Notes: generated from the sequence alone by a model not told the origin. A stretch of 64,000 nt of DNA from Phycisphaerae bacterium (GCA_030428945.1 JAUIEC010000001.1:553295-617294); one strand, 5' to 3'; shown: positions 19,282-28,647, numbered from the stretch's first letter. Numbers and translations are program-made.

Positions 19282-19923
19282 TCAGCGCTGCAGCCAGTCC
19301 CAGCGTTGTCCCAGGACGCGCTGCGTGTCGGCTTCCTTGCTCGTCGCCGGTTCCACGGCGGCCTCCGGCTGCGCTCCGCCGCCCTGAACGGCCTCGATGA
19401 TCGAGTCCGTCAGCGCGTTCAGGTCCAGCGGCTGGGTGACACCCTCGGCCGCCAGGTCGGAGATCCGCTGCACGTCGGTCGCGTTGATCGCCTGGCCGGT
19501 GTCGAGTTCCAGGATCGCGTTGCCGCTGTCATCGAAGCGGACGCCGGTCACCACGCCCTCGGTCAGGTTCGCCGTGCCCTCCGGCGTCGTCGTCAGGGCG
19601 CTGACGTACTTGCCGATCAGGCTGCCGGCGTTCGCCGTCCGCTGCTGGGCCGCGAGCGCATCAAGCGATCCGTTCAGCGTGTCCGAAAGCTCGATGCTGC
19701 GGATGTCCGAAACCTGGCTGATCATGTCCGAGGTCTCGGACGGATCGAGCGGGTCCTGCTGCTGCAGTTCGGTCACCAGGATCCGAAAGAAGTCCTCGCT
19801 CTTCAGACTGTCGAGCCCGCGGTCGTTGCTGCGCTGCGGCGCGGCCAGGAGGCCGACGGCTGACGTTTCCATGTGCTGCGCTCCGAGTTGCGGCGACGCG
19901 CTCGCGGACTCCGCCGCGATCAC
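19282..19923 (-). CDS. flgD: Flagellar hook assembly (capping) protein FlgD
   Basis: FlgD caps the growing hook. The conserved N-terminal core is present (LKSEDFFRILVTELQQQDPLDP, SETSDMISQVSDIRSIE), as is part of the beta domain (SLIGKYVSALTTTPEG, VTGVRFDDSGNAILELDTGQ). The ATG at 19923 overlaps the fliK stop in an ATGA, indicating coupling; an internal ATG at 19872 is possible. It is 213 residues with a short Ala/Glu-rich tail. Confidence 0.93.
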   Translation of the reverse strand: MIAAESASASPQLGAQHMETSAVGLLAAPQRSNDRGLDSLKSEDFFRILVTELQQQDPLDPSETSDMISQVSDIRSIELSDTLNGSLDALAAQQRTANAGSLIGKYVSALTTTPEGTANLTEGVVTGVRFDDSGNAILELDTGQAINATDVQRISDLAAEGVTQPLDLNALTDSIIEAVQGGGAQPEAAVEPATSKEADTQRVLGQRWDWLQR

Positions 19924-21257
19924 GCCAGTACGTTCAGCCGCGGCTCCGCCACGGGGTCTCGAGTCTCCGCTGCGCCCGCCTCGCCCGGGTCCTCCGACGC
20001 CGGGCGACGGTCCGGCAACGCTGCCACCCGGCCGGCAGCCGCTTCGACCGGAACCCCGGTCGGGGGCGTGGCCGGCTGCACGTCGAAGTTGACGAGTTCC
20101 AGCCCGGCCCGCTGCAGACCGCTGCGGAGCGTGTCCGTCCCTCCGGTCAGCAAGCTGCGTGCCAGTTCCGTCTCGGCCCGCACGCTGACATCCAGTTGGC
20201 CGCGCCGCAAGTTCAACTGCATCCGCAGGTTGCCAAGCTCCGGCGGCGAAAGCTGCAGCACCACCCGGCTGTTGCCGGACTGCGCTTCGGCCTGCACGAC
20301 GCGCACGATCCGCTCGAGGTTCTGCGCACGATCGGCCGGGTCGAGCGGCTCACTCGCCTGCGCCGTCACCACCGGACCAGCCGCCGCCGGCTTAGGCACG
20401 GCCTGCTGCTGCGGCTGTCGCGCGTCGTTCCCCGAGTCGTGCTGCGGGTCGCGCGGCGCTCCGGCGGCCGCCGTGACCGCCTTGTCGCCCGTCGTCGTCG
20501 TCTCGCGCAAAGCCGTCGGCCGCGGGGCGTCAGGCTGCGGGGCGGGACGCTGCGGCCCGCGGGCGCGGGGCGTCGTTGCCGCGGCCGCGACCGGCGCTGT
20601 CGGTCGCGGGCCGGGCGGGCGCGAAGCGCTGGTGCGCTGCACGTTGACGTCCTTGGGAAGCGCCTCGGCCGAAGCCGTCGGCCGGGTCGCGGGCAGGGCG
20701 GGCGGCAGGTCGCGGGCGACTGGCGGCTGCGGCAGCGCGCCGCCGCGAGCCGGTTCGTTCGCACGCGGGGTCGGTTCGCTGGTCGCGTTGGGCTGTGTCG
20801 CGGTCCGCGGGGCGCCGGGACGCGGGGACTCCTCCCCGCTGGCGCCGGGCGTGTCGACGGGCGTCGCGACCGGAGCGCCGCCGCGCGGGGCCGGCGCGCC
20901 GCCGGACTGTCGGCCGGCGTGGTGCGCGGCCCGCAGTTCGTGGCGGAAGCTGGCCTGCTGGCGCAGGTAGTCATCGTCGCGGACCTGGCGCTGCCGGGCC
21001 CGCTGGTCGGCGTGGCTGCCGGGCGCCTGCCGCTGCTCGTCCTGCATCAGCAGTTCGGTCGCGTCAGGCTCGCTCGCGGTTTCCGGTTCGGGTGGAGGGT
21101 CCGGTTCGGCGGCCGGATGGTCCGGGTCCGCGTCGGTCCGGAGCGGGTCGGCGCCGTCGGCGGGCCGCGCAAGCTGCTGAAGAATCCGGAAGCCGGCCAG
21201 TCCCAGTTGCCGGCCGGCGGCCTGCTGGGCTGGAGCGGGGAGAAGGTCGAGACGCAT
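19920..21257 (-). CDS. fliK: Flagellar hook-length control protein FliK
   Basis: FliK is the secreted ruler that measures hook length and switches FlhB specificity. Only the C-terminal Flg_hook domain is conserved (SRVVLQLSPPELGNLRMQLN, LRRGQLDVSVRAETELARSL). The first 310 residues are Pro/Ala/Arg/Thr-rich low-complexity sequence, typical of FliK rulers. Its 445 residues fit the family's broad size range. It is followed without a gap by flgD. Confidence 0.9.
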   Translation of the reverse strand: MRLDLLPAPAQQAAGRQLGLAGFRILQQLARPADGADPLRTDADPDHPAAEPDPPPEPETASEPDATELLMQDEQRQAPGSHADQRARQRQVRDDDYLRQQASFRHELRAAHHAGRQSGGAPAPRGGAPVATPVDTPGASGEESPRPGAPRTATQPNATSEPTPRANEPARGGALPQPPVARDLPPALPATRPTASAEALPKDVNVQRTSASRPPGPRPTAPVAAAATTPRARGPQRPAPQPDAPRPTALRETTTTGDKAVTAAAGAPRDPQHDSGNDARQPQQQAVPKPAAAGPVVTAQASEPLDPADRAQNLERIVRVVQAEAQSGNSRVVLQLSPPELGNLRMQLNLRRGQLDVSVRAETELARSLLTGGTDTLRSGLQRAGLELVNFDVQPATPPTGVPVEAAAGRVAALPDRRPASEDPGEAGAAETRDPVAEPRLNVLA

Positions 21258-21275
21258 GCAGGGTGGTCCTCATGG

Positions 21276-21953
21276 TCACGGCTGGTCCGGTGTCATCCCT
21301 GATTCCTGGACGAAGCGGTCGATGTCCTGACGGCCGAGCTGCTCCAGCAGCTCGTACATGATCTGAGCTTCCTCTTCGGTCTTCATCTGTTCGAGGATCG
21401 ACTGACCGACGCTGGTCTTGACGGCGTTCAGCAGTCGCACGGCGTCGGCGGGCTGGTTCTGCCATTTCTTCAGCAGGACGGTCTTGGCCTGCTTCGGCGG
21501 CAGCTTCGAGAAGTATTCGAGTTCACGCTGGAAGCCGCCATCGCGGGCTTCGTTGCGGAGTTCCTCCTTGCGTTTCTTCCAGGCGTTGACGTGCTCGCGG
21601 AACTGTTCGGTCCGCCGCATCTGGTCGGCCAGCATGCGTTCGAGCAGTTGCCGCTGGGCGGCCAGGTCCCGCTCGGCCCGGTCGAGGGCGGCCCCCCGCA
21701 ACTGCGCGGCTTCACGCTGCGCGGCGATCGCTTCGGCCGAGGTCTGCATGGTGCCTTCCTCGGCGGGCGCTTCCGTCTCGTCTTCGGTCGTCTCCTCTTC
21801 CTCGGCGGGAACGTTGCGGAGCAGTTCCGAGATCTCCTGGGCGCGTTCGGGAGAGAGCCGGCCGGACTGGACCAGGTAGCCGACGAAGCCGACCAGCGCG
21901 AGCAGGTGCGCGATCGCGAAGATGGCAGCGACGTGGTAAATGCGACCAAGCAC
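21276..21953 (-). CDS. MotE-like membrane-anchored coiled-coil protein
   Basis: One N-terminal membrane helix (VAAIFAIAHLLALVGFVGYL) is followed by an acidic linker, a long coiled coil (about residues 70-140), and a C-terminal helical domain. That domain reads FSKLPPKQAKTVLLKKWQNQ, then EEEAQIMYELLEQLGRQDID, and resembles the MgtE-N/FliG-like fold of MotE proteins. MotE-like proteins sit between fliJ and fliK in many clusters and help stator or FlgL/FlaE functions, varying by lineage. The role here is inferred from architecture and position. Confidence 0.7.
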   Translation of the reverse strand: MLGRIYHVAAIFAIAHLLALVGFVGYLVQSGRLSPERAQEISELLRNVPAEEEETTEDETEAPAEEGTMQTSAEAIAAQREAAQLRGAALDRAERDLAAQRQLLERMLADQMRRTEQFREHVNAWKKRKEELRNEARDGGFQRELEYFSKLPPKQAKTVLLKKWQNQPADAVRLLNAVKTSVGQSILEQMKTEEEAQIMYELLEQLGRQDIDRFVQESGMTPDQP

Positions 21954-21965
21954 GGGGCGCGACTC

Positions 21966-22430
21966 CTACGCGGACGCCGAGGCGTCGGTCCGACGAATAT
22001 GCAACTGGCGTGCCACTTCCTCGGTGGCGTTCTGCTGCTGGTGGTTGACCGTGCGGCGATGCTCGTCTTTCCGCCGCGCGCGAAGTTTTTCGAGCATCCG
22101 CGTCTGCGTCCGGGCAACCTGCACATTCTGCCGCAGGTCGCGCAACTCCTGCTGCAGGGCCGCCCGCTGCTGCTCGGCCGATGCCAGGCACCGCCGCAGG
22201 TGCACGATCCAGGCCTGGCGCGCGGTCAGGTCACGCGGGTCGATCTTCCCCGCCTGGCGTTCACGCAGCCGCTCCTGGCAGACGCTCACCTCGCGGGCCG
22301 TCTCGTCGCGCAGGTGGTCGAGCCTGACCAGGTCGGCCTGGCGGGCCGCCAGCCGGCGCTCGGCCTCGCGCTGACGCAGCTCCCGCACGCGCAACAGGGT
22401 CTCGAGCTGGAAACGAAAACGACGAGCCAT
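21966..22430 (-). CDS. fliJ: Flagellar export protein FliJ
   Basis: FliJ is the stalk of the FliI export ATPase and an escort for chaperones. The 154-residue protein is one long coiled coil beginning MARRFRFQLETLLRVRELRQ, a standard FliJ start. Almost every residue is charged, Gln, Leu or Ala. It directly follows fliI with no spacer. Confidence 0.88.
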   Translation of the reverse strand: MARRFRFQLETLLRVRELRQREAERRLAARQADLVRLDHLRDETAREVSVCQERLRERQAGKIDPRDLTARQAWIVHLRRCLASAEQQRAALQQELRDLRQNVQVARTQTRMLEKLRARRKDEHRRTVNHQQQNATEEVARQLHIRRTDASASA

Positions 22431-23816
22431 CTAGCTGCTCCCCGGGATCGCCGCGCCGCCGCCGCCGGCCGCCCGCTGTTCGGCCTCGCCGCGGACCTGG
22501 ACCAGCGTCTGCTGCAGGGCGGCCAGGGTCTGACATGTCTCGGCCCACGGCATCTGCTGCCCGCGGTCCTGCCGCAGGAACGCGGTCAGCGCGTCGCGGG
22601 CGGCCACCGCCACGTCGTAGTCCAGGTTCGCGCCCGGCACGTACGCGCCGATGCTGACCAGGTCCTCGATGTCCTCCCACGTCGCCAGCACCTGCCGCAG
22701 ACTGCGGGCCGCCGCCACCTGCTCGGGCGGAACCACCTGGTCGGCCACGCGGCTGATGCTGTTCAGGATGTCGACCGCCGGATAGTGCCCGCGATTGGCG
22801 AGCCGTCGCGAAAGCCAGATGTGTCCGTCGAGAATCCCCCGGGCCGCGTCGGCCAGCGGGTCGTCGATGTCGTCGCCTTCGACCAGCACGGTGAACAGAC
22901 CGGTGATGCTGCCACGCGCCGTCCGCCCCGCCCGCTCGAGCAGGCGCGGCAGCAGCGCGAACGCGCTCGGTGGATAGCCACGGGCCGTCGGCGGTTCGCC
23001 GGCCGCCAGTCCGATCTGCCGCTGGGCCATCGCCATGCGGGTCAGCGAGTCGACCACCAGCAGCACGTTGGCACCCTGGTCCCGGAAGTACTCGGCGATC
23101 GCCATCGCGTGAAAACAGGCCCGCACGCGGATCGCGGCCGGCTGATCGGACGTGCAGGCCAGCACGACCGAGCGCTGCCGCCCCTCGGGACCGAGGTCCC
23201 GTTCGAGGAACTCGCCGACTTCGCGGCCGCGTTCGCCGACCAGCGCGACGACGTTGACGTCGGCCTGGGTGTTGCGGCAGATCATGCCCATCAGGACGCT
23301 CTTGCCGACGCCGGTGCCCGCGAAGATACCGACCCGCTGTCCTTGTCCGAGGGTCAGCATGCTGTCGATCGCCCGCACGCCGAGCGGCAGCGGCGCGTCG
23401 ATCGGCCGGCGGGCAAACGGCTCGGGCGCGTCGCGGAAGAGCGGGTAGCGCAGGTTCAGGACCGGCGCGGGCCGCTCGTCCAGCGGATGCCCGGCCGCGT
23501 CGATCGTTCGTCCGAGCAGGTCCCAGCCGACCGGGACCCGCGGTACGCCGCCGGTGCAGGAGACCGGGTTGCCCGGCGCGATGCCGGTCGGTTCGCCGAA
23601 GACCGACAGGATCGCGCAACGGTCCTGCAGACCAACGACCTCGGCCTCGAGCACCTGCCCGCCCCGGACGTGAATCTCGCAGCGGGCGCCGATCGGAACA
23701 GGCAGCCCGGCCGCGGCGATGGTCGTGCCGGTCACGCGTTCGATGCGTCCGGTGATCCGTTCCGCGACGACGTGCTGCACCTCGTCGGCCAGTGCGTTCC
23801 AGAGGTTGTCGCTCAT
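22431..23816 (-). CDS. fliI: Flagellum-specific ATPase FliI
   Basis: FliI is the hexameric ATPase that energises flagellar export, related to F1 beta. Walker A is AGTGVGKS at residues 166-173. Walker B is VLLVVDSLTRMAMAQRQIGL. The family block EPPTARGYPPSAFALLPRLL is present, as are the lid and C-terminal ARSLRQVLATWEDIEDLVSI segments. The 461-residue length is standard. The start codon overlaps the fliH stop by four bases. Confidence 0.97.
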   Translation of the reverse strand: MSDNLWNALADEVQHVVAERITGRIERVTGTTIAAAGLPVPIGARCEIHVRGGQVLEAEVVGLQDRCAILSVFGEPTGIAPGNPVSCTGGVPRVPVGWDLLGRTIDAAGHPLDERPAPVLNLRYPLFRDAPEPFARRPIDAPLPLGVRAIDSMLTLGQGQRVGIFAGTGVGKSVLMGMICRNTQADVNVVALVGERGREVGEFLERDLGPEGRQRSVVLACTSDQPAAIRVRACFHAMAIAEYFRDQGANVLLVVDSLTRMAMAQRQIGLAAGEPPTARGYPPSAFALLPRLLERAGRTARGSITGLFTVLVEGDDIDDPLADAARGILDGHIWLSRRLANRGHYPAVDILNSISRVADQVVPPEQVAAARSLRQVLATWEDIEDLVSIGAYVPGANLDYDVAVAARDALTAFLRQDRGQQMPWAETCQTLAALQQTLVQVRGEAEQRAAGGGGAAIPGSS

Positions 23817-24514
23817 GCTGTGTCCCGGGTCGGCGGAGGTTCGTCAGGGCGCAGCGCGGCGGCGATGCGGTCGAGTTGCGTTTCGATCGTCGCGTCGATC
23901 GTTCCGTCCGGTCCCAGCAGGCGGCAGTCGCCGGGCTGCAGGTCCTCGGCCGCACGCATCGCCGGCGCCTGTTTGCTGGCCAGCCAGTCGGGGGCGGCCT
24001 GCTGAAGTCGTTCGAGGTCCTCGGCGTGGAATTCGAGCACGAGTTCGTGCCGCGGTCCGACCAGCTCCAGCAGGTCGCGGGCGGCGGCCGCGGCCGTCTC
24101 GCTGGCATGCATCCGGCTGCGGCAGACACGCGCGGCGACGGCCAGCGTCAGGTCGAGCAGGCCGCGTTCGCTCTCCGCGAGCAGGCGGTGCTGCCGGCCG
24201 CGGAACGTCTCGGTCAGGCCGGCGAGCGCCTTGCAGAGGGATTCGATCCGGGCCCGGGTCTCGATGTTGGCGGCCTCGGTGACGGAAGCGAGCGCCTCGG
24301 CGTGCCCGGCGTCGTAGCCGGCCTGGCGGCCCTCGGCCTCCGCGGCGGCGCGGGCCTGCGCGATCTCGGCCTGGGCGGTGGCCCGGGCCTCCGCTCGAAT
24401 CCGCTCGGCCTCGTCCCGCGCCTGCGCAAGCAACCGCCGCGACTCGGCCTCGAGATCCGAGAACGAGAAACGCGCCGACGGATCCATGTTTTCACGGCGA
24501 ATGATGCCGGGCAC
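23813..24514 (-). CDS. fliH: Flagellar assembly protein FliH
   Basis: FliH is the negative regulator and peripheral stalk of FliI. It has an N-terminal FSFSDLEAESRRLLAQARDE region, a long Ala/Glu/Arg helix (about residues 25-75) and a C-terminal domain like V/F-type ATPase E/delta subunits (LLDLTLAVAARVCRSRMHAS, LVLEFHAEDLERLQ). The start is a GTG at 24514 with AGGAG six bases upstream. A large inverted repeat separates it from fliG. Confidence 0.9.
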   Translation of the reverse strand: MPGIIRRENMDPSARFSFSDLEAESRRLLAQARDEAERIRAEARATAQAEIAQARAAAEAEGRQAGYDAGHAEALASVTEAANIETRARIESLCKALAGLTETFRGRQHRLLAESERGLLDLTLAVAARVCRSRMHASETAAAAARDLLELVGPRHELVLEFHAEDLERLQQAAPDWLASKQAPAMRAAEDLQPGDCRLLGPDGTIDATIETQLDRIAAALRPDEPPPTRDTA

Positions 24515-24525
24515 GGAACTCTCCT

Positions 24526-24626
24526 AGGGAGCGAGGGAACCAGGGAGCGAGGGAGCAAGAGCAGACGACCCGGAAGCGCGACTGCTCCTTCCTTGCTCCC
24601 TTGCTCCCTCGCTCCCTCGTTCCCTT
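24526..24626. repeat. Long inverted GGGAGCGA repeat between fliG and fliH
   Basis: Left arm 24526-24564 (AGGGAGCG/AGGGAACC units) and right arm 24582-24626 (GCTCCCT units) are imperfect inverted copies. The right arm begins two bases after the fliG stop on the minus strand. The transcript can fold into a stem of about 35-40 bp inside the operon. It may uncouple fliG from fliH expression or act as an RNA-processing site. Confidence 0.75.
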
Positions 24627-24627
24627 C

Positions 24628-25662
24628 TCAAACAATCAAATCCTTGTCCGCCGCGCCGCCCGAGATGATGATCTCTCCGGCGTCTTCGAGTCGGCGGACG
24701 ATGTCGACGATCTTCTGCTGCGCGGCTTCCACGTCGCTGACGCGGACCGGGCCCATGAATTCCATCTCTTCCTTGATCAGGTTGGCGGCCCGTTCGGACA
24801 TGTTGCCGAAGATCTTCTCCTTGAGCTCGTCGGTCGCCGTGCGCAGCGAGAGCGAGAGTTCTTCGTTCTCGACCTCCTTCAGGACCGCCTGGATGCCGCG
24901 GTCGTCCACCCGCAGAATGTCCTCGAAGACGAACATCAGGCGACGGATCTCTTCGACCAGCTCCGGACTGTCCTCGGTCAGACGCTCCATGATCGCCCGC
25001 TCGGTCGCCCGGCCGGCGAGGTTGAGAATCTCCGCCACCGAGCGGACGCCGCCGGTCCGTTCGAAGCGCTCGTCCATCAGGCCGGCCAGTCGCTGTTCGA
25101 GCCCGCGCTCGACCTCCTTGATCACGTCCGGGCTGGTCTGGTCCATTTCGGCGATCCGCTGGACCACCTCGATCTGGGCGTCGCCTTCGAGCCCGTTCAG
25201 GATCTCGCTGGCGATCGACGACGGCAGGTGCGAGATGACCAGCGCGATCGTCTGCGGGTGTTCGCCCTGCAGGAAGGTGATCAGGTTCTCGGTCTCGGTC
25301 TTCTGCAGGAAGCTGAAGGGCTCCTTGAAGACCTGGTGTTCGAGGCTCTGGATGATCTTGTCGGCCTGGTCGCCGAGCGTCTTGCGCAGCAGGGCCCGCG
25401 CGATCGTCAGCCCGCCGGTGTCGACGTACTCGCGGGCCAGCACCAGGCTGTAGAACTCGCGAATGACCTTCGCCCGCATCTCGCTGCTGACCTCGTCGAT
25501 GTTCGCGATCTCGCGGGCCACGTCCTCGACGCTGTCCGGGGCCATCAGTCGCATCAGCCGCGAGGCCACCTCCTGGTCGAGCGCCATCAGCAGGATCGCG
25601 GCCTTCCGCGGACCGCCCAGCGGACCGGGCGCCGGCGTGGTTTCTTCAATCGGCATCGGCAT
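24628..25662 (-). CDS. fliG: Flagellar motor switch protein FliG
   Basis: FliG couples the MS ring to the C ring and provides the torque surface. The N-terminal domain (GGPRKAAILLMALDQEVASR) binds FliF. The EHPQ motif (LQGEHPQTIALVISHL) is intact. The C-terminal charged helix (DELKEKIFGNMSERAANLIK, EEMEFMGPVRVSDVEAAQQK) is canonical. At 344 residues it is standard. It lies 12 bases after fliF. Confidence 0.97.
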   Translation of the reverse strand: MPMPIEETTPAPGPLGGPRKAAILLMALDQEVASRLMRLMAPDSVEDVAREIANIDEVSSEMRAKVIREFYSLVLAREYVDTGGLTIARALLRKTLGDQADKIIQSLEHQVFKEPFSFLQKTETENLITFLQGEHPQTIALVISHLPSSIASEILNGLEGDAQIEVVQRIAEMDQTSPDVIKEVERGLEQRLAGLMDERFERTGGVRSVAEILNLAGRATERAIMERLTEDSPELVEEIRRLMFVFEDILRVDDRGIQAVLKEVENEELSLSLRTATDELKEKIFGNMSERAANLIKEEMEFMGPVRVSDVEAAQQKIVDIVRRLEDAGEIIISGGAADKDLIV

Positions 25663-25674
25663 GGCGGCCCTCCG

Positions 25675-27363
25675 TCAGTTGTTGATCCACTTCTCGAGCA
25701 GGGCGGCGATGATCTCCTCGTCGTCCTCGACCCGGTCCGAGACCTGCTTCAGCATCCGCGATACCTGGGCCAGCTCGTCCGTGATCTCCTGCGCCTCCAG
25801 CAGATCGTCGGCCGGGTTGCCGTACGGAATCGCCGTCAGGTGCACGCCCTCGGGACCGACCGCGTCCGGCGACGGACGCTCCGCCTCGCTCAGGTCCTTC
25901 TCGGCGTTGCGGGCGGCCTCGATCGCCTCGGCCGGCAGCCCGATCTCCATCCCGAACGCCTCGGCCGTGTTGCCGCTGGCCTTGGCCATCCGCATCATGA
26001 AGAACAGCGAAAGCATCGCCAGCATGCCGAGCGCCCCGGCCGGCGCGAAACGCGTCGCCAGGTCCATGCTGGTGTCGACGGCCGAAGCGGTCGCCGTCTC
26101 GGGCGGCAGCTTCGAATAGTGCCACGCCAGCGCGATCTGGTCCGTGTTCGGCGGATAGACCAGCTTGGCGACCTGGGCGCTGATCCGCAGTTCCTGGCGC
26201 TCGAAGATCCGTTCGAGCTCGGCCTCGCTGGGCGGCTCGGTCGCGTCCGGGTTCGTCCGCCGATGGATGTCGACCAGGAACTCGTGCGAGATGCTGATCG
26301 CCGCGTGCACCTGCGTGACCCCGCCGGCCGGCGTCGACTGGCTGGTCTTCGCCACGCTCGGCGCGTAGGTCTTGCTGGTCTCGATGCGACTGGCCTGGTC
26401 GCTCCGCGTGCTGCCCTGGCCGACCGCCACGCCGGCGTTCGGCTGCACGCCCGGCTGGCCGGACGGACGCGACTGATTGGATTCTTCCTCGTAGGAACGC
26501 TCGCTGGTCTTGGCGCCCTCGGCCACGTCGGCCGAGTTGGTCGAGCGGGCCGTGCGGTCGAGCACCACCTGGACGCTGACCTTGACGTCGGGAATGTAGT
26601 CGAGCTGGCCGAGGATCTTGCGGGTGACTTCCTTCTCGGCCAGGCGCTGCTGGCGGGCCAGGTCGCTCATGTCGCCGGCGTCGTCATCCGACCAGTGCAC
26701 GACCGTGTCGCCGCTGCCGTTGGTGACCTTGACGTTGGCCATCGTCAGCCCCGAGACGGCCCCCGAGACGAGCTTCGCCGCGTTGATCGCCAGGGCCCGG
26801 GGCACGGCGGCCCCGCCGACCATCCGCAGGTTGACGCTCGCCGTCCGTGTCGGCTGGTTCCGCGAGAAGCCGCGCGGGGCGGCATTCAGGTTCAGGAAGA
26901 CGCTGGCCTGCTCGACCCCCGAAAAGCCGCGGAGAACCTCCGACAACTGCGTCTGCAGCGCCAGGGTCCAGCGCCGCGTGTTCTCCGCCTGCGGCAGCCA
27001 GGGGTTGGCCTGCTCGATCAGCTTGCGGAAGCTGATGCTGGTGTCCTCGGGCATCTTCCCGGACTGCTGCAGCAGCGCCAGGATGCGGGCCTTGTCGGCC
27101 GAGGCCGGCACGTAGACCTGCGTGCCGTCGGACTTGTGCGTCTGGTTCTGCAGATCCAGGGCGGTCGTAATCTGCGTGATCTCTTCGCTGCTCAGGGCCT
27201 GCGGCAGCAGCGGCACGTACTCGGGCGCCGCCGCCCACTGCACCATCCAGGCCAGGCTGCCGGCCACCAGCGTCACCCCCAGCAGAATCGCGACGCGCTG
27301 CGACAGCGTCATCTGCGCAAGGTGCTCCGTGGCCCGATCAAGCGTCTCCTGCATTCCAGCCAT
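25675..27363 (-). CDS. fliF: Flagellar MS-ring protein FliF
   Basis: FliF forms the MS ring. An N-terminal membrane helix (VAILLGVTLVAGSLAWMVQW) precedes the YscJ-like ring-building domains (SEEITQITTALDLQNQT, RKLIEQANPWLPQAENTRRW). A beta-collar region and a second helix (FAPAGALGMLAMLSLFFMMR) follow, then the acidic C-terminal FliG-binding tail (DDEEIIAALLEKWINN). Its 562 residues are usual. It is preceded by fliE and followed by fliG, the standard order. Confidence 0.97.
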   Translation of the reverse strand: MAGMQETLDRATEHLAQMTLSQRVAILLGVTLVAGSLAWMVQWAAAPEYVPLLPQALSSEEITQITTALDLQNQTHKSDGTQVYVPASADKARILALLQQSGKMPEDTSISFRKLIEQANPWLPQAENTRRWTLALQTQLSEVLRGFSGVEQASVFLNLNAAPRGFSRNQPTRTASVNLRMVGGAAVPRALAINAAKLVSGAVSGLTMANVKVTNGSGDTVVHWSDDDAGDMSDLARQQRLAEKEVTRKILGQLDYIPDVKVSVQVVLDRTARSTNSADVAEGAKTSERSYEEESNQSRPSGQPGVQPNAGVAVGQGSTRSDQASRIETSKTYAPSVAKTSQSTPAGGVTQVHAAISISHEFLVDIHRRTNPDATEPPSEAELERIFERQELRISAQVAKLVYPPNTDQIALAWHYSKLPPETATASAVDTSMDLATRFAPAGALGMLAMLSLFFMMRMAKASGNTAEAFGMEIGLPAEAIEAARNAEKDLSEAERPSPDAVGPEGVHLTAIPYGNPADDLLEAQEITDELAQVSRMLKQVSDRVEDDEEIIAALLEKWINN

Positions 27364-27452
27364 CCATGGCCCCTTTGCCTCAGCCCGCTCCGGAACAGAT
27401 CAGCAGGAGAACCGGAAGTCGCTCCCCCTCGCCTGTTCCCGGTTCCCTTCCC

Positions 27453-27767
27453 CTAGACCCGCATGTTGCGGACTTCCTCGTACGCGTCGACGAGCTTGTT
27501 CCGCATCTCCATCAGCAGGCTGAACGCGACCTGCGCCTTGCGGGCGGCCACGAAGACCTCGCTCATGTTCTCGGTCTCACCGGCCACCAGCCGCTGGACC
27601 TGTTCGTCGGCGTCCTTCTGAATCTCGCTGACCTGCGTCAGTTGCCCCTTCAGCAGGCCGACGAAGTCCGCCTGCGAAGCGCCGTCCGCCGGTGCGGCGG
27701 CCGGTCCGCCCGGCAGGGCCGGCGGCAGGGGAGGGATGTTCATCTTGCTGGCGATCGGATCGGTCAT
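27453..27767 (-). CDS. fliE: Flagellar hook-basal body protein FliE
   Basis: FliE links the MS ring to the rod. The C-terminal half carries the family pattern (EVFVAARKAQVAFSLLMEMR, NKLVDAYEEVRNMRV). The N-terminus is Pro/Ala-rich. At 104 residues it is standard. About 90 bases separate it from fliF, including purine repeats (27415-27452) that can pair with a facing CCGGTT stretch, one of the stop-adjacent repeat sites. Confidence 0.9.
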   Translation of the reverse strand: MTDPIASKMNIPPLPPALPGGPAAAPADGASQADFVGLLKGQLTQVSEIQKDADEQVQRLVAGETENMSEVFVAARKAQVAFSLLMEMRNKLVDAYEEVRNMRV

Positions 27768-27793
27768 CGGCGAAGCCTCTCAGCGCTGCTGGA

Positions 27794-28204
27794 TCAGGCG
27801 AACAGTTCGATCGAATGGTTCAGCATCGTGCGGGTCACGCCCAGCACGGCCACGTTCGCTTCGTAGGCCCGGCTGGCCTCGAGCGCGTCGACGTATTCGA
27901 TGGTCAGGTTGACGTTCGGCATCCGGACGTAGCCCTGCTCCGGTCCCTGCCGGATGGCGTCCTTGTGCCCGGGGGCGTAGACCAGTCGGAACGGGGCCGG
28001 GTCGGTCGCCACCTCGTCGACATGCACCCCGGCGTGCCCGCTGCCGTCGCCCTCGCGAAAGCTGACCACCCGCCGGCGGTAGGGCTCGCCGTCCTGCTCG
28101 GCCGTGCTGGTCGTGAAGGCGTTGGCGATGTTGCCGGCGATCACGTCCATGCGAATGCGCTGGGCGACCAGGGCCGACGACGACGTTTCCAGGCTGCGAA
28201 TCAT
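27794..28204 (-). CDS. flgC: Flagellar proximal rod protein FlgC
   Basis: FlgC is a proximal rod subunit. Its N-terminal signature is SSSALVAQRIRMDVIAGNIA with a slightly unusual NAFTTST where NANTT is common. The C-terminal part is canonical (MPNVNLTIEYVDALEASRAY, EANVAVLGVTRTMLNHSIEL). It is 136 residues. The ATG overlaps the flgB stop by four bases. Confidence 0.93.
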   Translation of the reverse strand: MIRSLETSSSALVAQRIRMDVIAGNIANAFTTSTAEQDGEPYRRRVVSFREGDGSGHAGVHVDEVATDPAPFRLVYAPGHKDAIRQGPEQGYVRMPNVNLTIEYVDALEASRAYEANVAVLGVTRTMLNHSIELFA

Positions 28205-28647
28205 TGCAGGCGACCTCGGATGGCGTTCAACAGACTGTCAAAGCGTCCCTTCAACAGGTTCAGAGTCAGCCGGTGATGCATCGCGTTGCTCTGCATGTCG
28301 CTGACCAGCGACTCGACGCGGGCATTCGTGCCGTCGTGAAACAGCGTGTTCGGCGGCGGCTCCTCGCTCGGCGTCACCTCGAGCCGACCGTCCCGGTTGG
28401 TCGCGAATTGCGCGTCGTCGCGCAATTCCAGCCGGTCGCTGTCATGCTCCCGCGCCACCCGCAACGCCGTCCGCAGGGCCGTCTGGAAACGGTCCGCGTC
28501 CAGCCGGCGCCCGCGGTAGTCCGGCGTGTCGATGTTCGCGATGTTGTCGGCCAGCAGGCCGTGCCGCTCGGCCGCGAAACGGGCCGACAGGCGCAGCGCG
28601 TGCGTGGTCTTCGAGGCGAACAGGTTCTCGAGCCAGGGTGTCGACAT
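28201..28647 (-). CDS. flgB: Flagellar proximal rod protein FlgB
   Basis: FlgB is the first rod subunit. The diagnostic N-terminal segment LLADNIANIDTPDYRGRRLD is present at about residues 32-51. The C-terminal helix (VESLVSDMQSNAMHHRLTLN) follows. It is 148 residues. It opens the structural part of the cluster, just downstream of the regulatory genes. Confidence 0.93.
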   Translation of the reverse strand: MSTPWLENLFASKTTHALRLSARFAAERHGLLADNIANIDTPDYRGRRLDADRFQTALRTALRVAREHDSDRLELRDDAQFATNRDGRLEVTPSEEPPPNTLFHDGTNARVESLVSDMQSNAMHHRLTLNLLKGRFDSLLNAIRGRLQ

